Part shown: positions 33,077 through 36,616 of the stretch, piece after piece
Layout: the number at the start of each line of letters is the position of its first letter
Numbering within the stretch: position 1 is the first letter of the stretch
NCBI GenBank assembly: GCA_023228025.1
Contig: JALOCD010000038.1
Coordinates: 1 to 36,616, forward strand
DNA: 36,616 nt
From: Prolixibacteraceae bacterium
Lineage (GTDB): Bacteria; Bacteroidota; Bacteroidia; Bacteroidales; Prolixibacteraceae
Reading direction: 5' to 3'
The notes under the pieces: model-generated
What the model saw: only the letters and a program-made list of their open reading frames with translations
Databases searched by the model: none
What the model was told of the DNA's origin: nothing
Translations under genes and position numbers: made by a program

Positions 33077-34606
33077 TTATTTCTTCCGGTAGGCGAGCCA
33101 CCACACCAGGAACCCGCTGAATAGCACGATGAGCAATGTTAATCCCATCAATGGAACATATAGTAAGTAGAATGGTCCAACCATATGTTCAAAGATCCTG
33201 CCGGTATGGATTTCCAGCGCAGCATTCCACAGAGAGATCGGTGTATTAAGAAGGATTTTATCCGGCATGGACGGGAAGACTGAAGTTGTATTTGCCGGGA
33301 TTACCCCTTTATTGTAATCAATCCAGTAAGTCAAGCCTTCGCAATCGTGAACAATCCCTGCTACCATATTCTGACCTACCGGCCGACTCATTCCCCTGGG
33401 GGATTCGGCAGGCAATCCGGTAATATAATCTACAACTGTCCCGGAAGAGGTATCCCAAACAAACAATCCGCTAAATGAACCAACCAGGAAACGTGTTTGA
33501 TCAACGGACTCTAATACGTTGCATCCCATAATACTTACAATTGGCTGAGTATCTGTAGGAACCAATTCTCTGGAGAGATTCCGGTCCGCAAAGAAAAATC
33601 CCTCAGATGTAAAGACCAGAAACCTGCCTGTCTCTTTGTCCCACAATATTCTTCGCAATTTATCCTGCCATGGATTTTCGGTATCCAAATCAGAATATGG
33701 AACGATTCGGACCATCGTGGAAGCAATTGGAATTAAAAGAGGAGGCCTCAGAAACATTCCAGCAGTCGTATTAACCAAAAGAAAAAGTGCAAAAATATAT
33801 CCTATCAGATTGTGCCACTTCAAATTCCATTTTTTTGCCGTAACAGTTCCTGAAAAGGATCGGTTGGATCTTTTCAGCCGGCTAATCAGTTTGGGAAATA
33901 GAAAATGTAGTAATCCCGTAATGGAGAGAAATATCAAAACCAGGGCAAGCAGATCGACAAAGAGCATTCCCGCAAATCCAAAAAGTTCTCCGCTGTGCAA
34001 TTCCCATAAGGTAAGAAACAAGGTCGTTTGCCGTTTATATCCTTGCTTTGGCGGAATGGTAAGTTTCTGAAGATGTACTAAATCTGTTGTGAAGTACAGA
34101 TAATCCCTGGTTAGAATGAGCAATGAATCTCCTTTGACAGTTAAATCACTTATCCGCTCCTCCCCTTTGGGCATTCGGAATTCCGCCCATTGTGCAGGAA
34201 CACGACTGTTTGTAAAAACTCCAAAATGAGTTCCTGCTACCAATCTGTCCCTGAATTTTACGATGGAATAAATTTTACGCTTGTCAATTCCACCCGGGAA
34301 GCCCTGGTTGCAATCCTGAAAGACAGACCGTTCACCCGTCGCCATCCAAACACCAATGTTCCCATAAAGTAGCAAAGAGTCATTCCCAATCGGCAAAGAG
34401 GACCTTACTGCCGCGAGGTTCCAGTTATTGTATTGATAATTGGAAGGCATCCATTTGCGGGAAATATCTACCGTGGAGATAAGATCACGGTGATTGAGAA
34501 GGATTCCGGAAAAGGCAAACAATAGCGTAAATAGGGATACAACTATACCAGGCCATTTGTGGTATTTCTTAATTTTTCTGATCCATTTTGCCTTTATCGG
34601 GGACAT
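33077..34606 (-). CDS. PepSY-associated TM helix protein
   Basis: 509-residue inner-membrane protein of the PepSY_TM type. It starts WIRKIKKYHKWPGIVVSLFT with TM1 at about 19-38 and the GILLNHRD motif typical of the family. Further membrane segments lie at about 212-243, 270-292 and 473-505. Between TM1 and TM2 is a periplasmic domain with beta-propeller-like repeats (YSIVKFRDRLVAGTHFGVF). A second such domain (about 300-460: GRFLVFTSEGFFFADRNLS, TRFLVGSFSGLFVWD) precedes the last helix. Family members are linked to ferric or other metal reduction. A 9-base perfect inverted repeat lies 28 bases upstream of the start. Specific function not known. Confidence 0.82.
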   Translation of the reverse strand: MSPIKAKWIRKIKKYHKWPGIVVSLFTLLFAFSGILLNHRDLISTVDISRKWMPSNYQYNNWNLAAVRSSLPIGNDSLLLYGNIGVWMATGERSVFQDCNQGFPGGIDKRKIYSIVKFRDRLVAGTHFGVFTNSRVPAQWAEFRMPKGEERISDLTVKGDSLLILTRDYLYFTTDLVHLQKLTIPPKQGYKRQTTLFLTLWELHSGELFGFAGMLFVDLLALVLIFLSITGLLHFLFPKLISRLKRSNRSFSGTVTAKKWNLKWHNLIGYIFALFLLVNTTAGMFLRPPLLIPIASTMVRIVPYSDLDTENPWQDKLRRILWDKETGRFLVFTSEGFFFADRNLSRELVPTDTQPIVSIMGCNVLESVDQTRFLVGSFSGLFVWDTSSGTVVDYITGLPAESPRGMSRPVGQNMVAGIVHDCEGLTYWIDYNKGVIPANTTSVFPSMPDKILLNTPISLWNAALEIHTGRIFEHMVGPFYLLYVPLMGLTLLIVLFSGFLVWWLAYRKK

Positions 34607-34633
34607 TTTAATACTTTAAAAGAATGAGTACAA

Positions 34634-34657
34634 ATAAAAGACAAAAAAGTCTTTTAT
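34634..34657. promoter_or_regulatory. Operator-like palindrome upstream of the PepSY gene
   Basis: ATAAAAGAC (34634-34642) and GTCTTTTAT (34649-34657) are perfect 9-base inverted arms with a six-base A-run between. It lies 28 bases upstream of the ATG at 34606, where a repressor site would be expected. The regulator is unknown. Confidence 0.45.
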
Positions 34658-34750
34658 GAAAGTTTTTTCGAACTTATATGAAGGATAATTCATTTTTGGT
34701 GCAAACAATGGTCGAAAAAATCTTCATGTTACCTCCCATTATCATAAAAA

Positions 34751-34778
34751 AAAGGCAGCCAATCGGCCGCCCTTTTTA
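34751..34778 (-). terminator. Terminator after the transketolase gene
   Basis: AAAGGCAGCC (34751-34760) pairs imperfectly with GGCCGCCCTTT (34765-34775) with an AATC loop, flanked by A- and T-runs. It lies 19 bases beyond the transketolase stop codon and could work in both directions. Confidence 0.7.
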
Positions 34779-34796
34779 TATTTACGTGCAATTAAA

Positions 34797-36616
34797 CTAT
34801 TTAAGCAATATATTTACCTGATTGTAAACATTCTCGGCAGTAAATCCAAGCTGTTCGTCCAGCACCTGATATGGCGCTGAAAACCCAAAGGAATTCAATC
34901 CCCATACTGCTCCATCGTCTCCAACCAATCCTTTCAATGTTACCGGCAAACCTGCAGTTAGCCCAAACTTAGGAATGCCCGGGGTCAGAACCTGATGCTG
35001 ATATATTTTCTCCTGATCCCTGAACAACCCTTCAGAAGGGGCAGACACGACACGAACTTTTTTCCCGTCCCTTGATCTGAGAAGTTGAGCTCCTTCGACA
35101 AGGGTTGCCACTTCAGAGCCTGAAGCGACAAGAATTACATCCGGGTTATCGCAAGCTTCCACAACATAAGCGCCTTTGGCCAACTGTTTGGACTCTTCTG
35201 TCCTGCTCGAAACAGCCGGAAGATCTTTGATGTTCTGACGCGACAGGATCAGGGCCGTAGGTGTAGTGGTATTTGCCAGGGCTAATTGCCAGGCAACGGT
35301 AGTTTCACAGGCATCGGCAGGCCTCAATACCAAAACGGAATTGTCACCATGGTGATTCTTTAATTGCTCCATCAGTCGTAACTGAGCCTCATGTTCGACA
35401 GGTTGATGGGTTGGACCATCTTCACCGACCCTGAAGGCATCATGTGTCCATACAAACTTAACCGGAAGCTGCATAAGCGCCGACATACGCAAGGCAGGTT
35501 TCATATAATCCGAAAACACGAAGAAGGTACCACAAACCGGGATTATACCACCATGCAAGGCCATACCGTTCATCACACAGGCCATGGTGAGCTCGCATAC
35601 ACCTGCCTGAAGGAAGGCCCCTGAAAAGTCTCCATTGGTGAATGCGTGACTATTGTTAAGAAAACCGTCAGTTTTGTCAGAATTGGATAGATCGGCAGAA
35701 GCGACTACCATATTTTCCACCTCTTTTGCGAAAGCCGCCAATACCGCAGCAGAAGCATTTCGTGTTGCCGCTCCGGGTTTTTGAGCAATTTTGGAGAAAT
35801 CAAAATCAGGTGTCTCCCCAGATAGGAAGAGCTCAAGTTTCTTTTCCAATAGCGGATTGGCTGCGGCCCATTTATCTTCTTCCAGATTTTTTTCATCCGC
35901 CCATTTGAGCAGTACCTCTTTCCTTTTCCTGTATAGTTCTTCGACTTCGGGGAAAATCACGAAAGGATTTTCAGGATCGCCTCCAAGATTTGCGATGGTC
36001 TTTTTAAAGGAGGCGCCGGCATGGGAAAGTGGCTGGCCGTGTGTTGAACATTGACGTTCAAAATTAGAGCCATCCTCCTTCACTGCGCCTTTCCCCATGA
36101 TCGTCTTGCCGATGATCAAGGATGGGCGTTTCTTCTCCTTTAAAGCCGCTTTCAATGCTCCCCGAATAGCATCGGCATCATTGCCATTGATGGTCGTTAC
36201 ATTCCAACCCCAAGCTTTATATTTGGCTTCCGTATCTTCTGAAGTTACAGAACTCGTCTCAGTTGATAGCTGAATATCATTTGAATCATAGAACATGATG
36301 AGGTTATTCAATCCCAGATGTCCGGCCAATCGCCCCGCACCCTGCGATATTTCCTCCTGCACTCCCCCATCAGAAATGAAAGTATAGGTTTTATGTGCCA
36401 TCCATTCCCCAAAACGGGAAACCAAAAAGCGCTCGGCAATTGCAGCGCCTACCGCCATGGCATGACCTTGTCCCAGAGGGCCGGAAGTGTTTTCAACTCC
36501 CCTTTCCGGATCAACTTCTGGATGACCGGGAGTTACTGAACCCCATTGGCGAAAATTTTTGAGATCATCCATGGAAAACTGACCGCCCAAAGAAAGCACC
36601 GAATAGAGCATGGCGA
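34797..36616 (-). CDS. tkt: Transketolase, N-terminus cut by window edge
   Basis: Thiamine diphosphate enzyme moving two-carbon ketol units between sugar phosphates in the pentose phosphate pathway. The visible 604 residues begin inside the ThDP-binding domain (MLYSVLSLGG..., PGHPE, GPLGQGHAMAVGAAIAE, then SDGGVQEEISQGAGRLAGHL). The middle domain follows with VGEDGPTHQPVEHEAQLRLM, and the C-terminal domain with VILVASGSEVATLVEGAQLL. The Met at 36611 is internal: intact family members have roughly 60-70 more residues, lying beyond the window. A terminator follows the stop codon. Confidence 0.95.
   Translation of the reverse strand, partial: AMLYSVLSLGGQFSMDDLKNFRQWGSVTPGHPEVDPERGVENTSGPLGQGHAMAVGAAIAERFLVSRFGEWMAHKTYTFISDGGVQEEISQGAGRLAGHLGLNNLIMFYDSNDIQLSTETSSVTSEDTEAKYKAWGWNVTTINGNDADAIRGALKAALKEKKRPSLIIGKTIMGKGAVKEDGSNFERQCSTHGQPLSHAGASFKKTIANLGGDPENPFVIFPEVEELYRKRKEVLLKWADEKNLEEDKWAAANPLLEKKLELFLSGETPDFDFSKIAQKPGAATRNASAAVLAAFAKEVENMVVASADLSNSDKTDGFLNNSHAFTNGDFSGAFLQAGVCELTMACVMNGMALHGGIIPVCGTFFVFSDYMKPALRMSALMQLPVKFVWTHDAFRVGEDGPTHQPVEHEAQLRLMEQLKNHHGDNSVLVLRPADACETTVAWQLALANTTTPTALILSRQNIKDLPAVSSRTEESKQLAKGAYVVEACDNPDVILVASGSEVATLVEGAQLLRSRDGKKVRVVSAPSEGLFRDQEKIYQHQVLTPGIPKFGLTAGLPVTLKGLVGDDGAVWGLNSFGFSAPYQVLDEQLGFTAENVYNQVNILLK

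Noticed and set aside
1..36616. tRNA, rRNA, insertion sequences or a replication origin
   Set aside because: No cloverleaf, ribosomal sequence, transposase or origin repeats were recognised in the window.

Overview
The window looks like chromosomal DNA of a Bacteroidota bacterium, probably a free-living anaerobe or facultative anaerobe. The evidence is protein-level: a ComEC without the metallo-beta-lactamase tail, a TolC/adaptor/RND set and a Sua5 protein that read like Bacteroidota proteins, genes without strong Shine-Dalgarno sequences, and several -33 TTTG / -7 TAnnTTTG promoter-like sites. The genus cannot be read from the sequence.

Layout. 1-904 (-): MATE transporter cut by the window edge. 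905-1022: imperfect inverted-repeat cluster. 1090-1704 (+): Sua5/YciO. 1757-4929 (-): comEC, def and ruvX, a housekeeping run. 5028-11706 (+): a TetR regulator with an operator-like inverted repeat, then TolC, lipoprotein adaptor and RND pump, closed by a terminator at 11734-11762. 11827-12591 (+): SIMPL-domain protein. 12720-18714 (-): a five-gene defence-like island (DUF262-HNH nuclease, EcoRI-family adenine methyltransferase, HEPN-type protein, PD-(D/E)XK nuclease, HNH_5 protein). 19123-19626 (+): a small CdiA-toxin-like nuclease with its own promoter-like site and three tandem stem-loops across and after its stop codon. 19873-28499 (-): five genes for a multiheme electron conduit. 29215-30681 (+): SDR-DUF2867 protein. 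30745-30945 (-): Cys/Lys-rich exported peptide. 31070-33050 (+): histidine kinase and response regulator. 33077-34606 (-): PepSY-type membrane protein. 34797 to the window end (-): transketolase.

The most striking part is the conduit operon. A membrane protein with candidate heme-ligating histidines and a membrane-anchored iron-sulfur flavoprotein precede a 20-CXXCH exported cytochrome, a 43-CXXCH exported cytochrome and an outer-membrane beta-barrel. The genes overlap or nearly touch. The logical chain is NAD(P)H to FAD/Fe-S to membrane, periplasmic and outer-membrane or extracellular hemes, or the reverse. The 43-heme protein contains five tandem 143-residue hexaheme units of exactly 429 bp each; in the consensus each unit has six extra histidines, matching six bis-His hemes.

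Two other candidates for new biology are the pairing of an EcoRI-family methyltransferase with a DUF262-HNH nuclease instead of EcoRI endonuclease (start and stop overlap as ATGA), and the orphan toxin-like nuclease with a structured 3' end and no visible antitoxin gene. Family assignments come from recognising motifs by eye; no database search was run.
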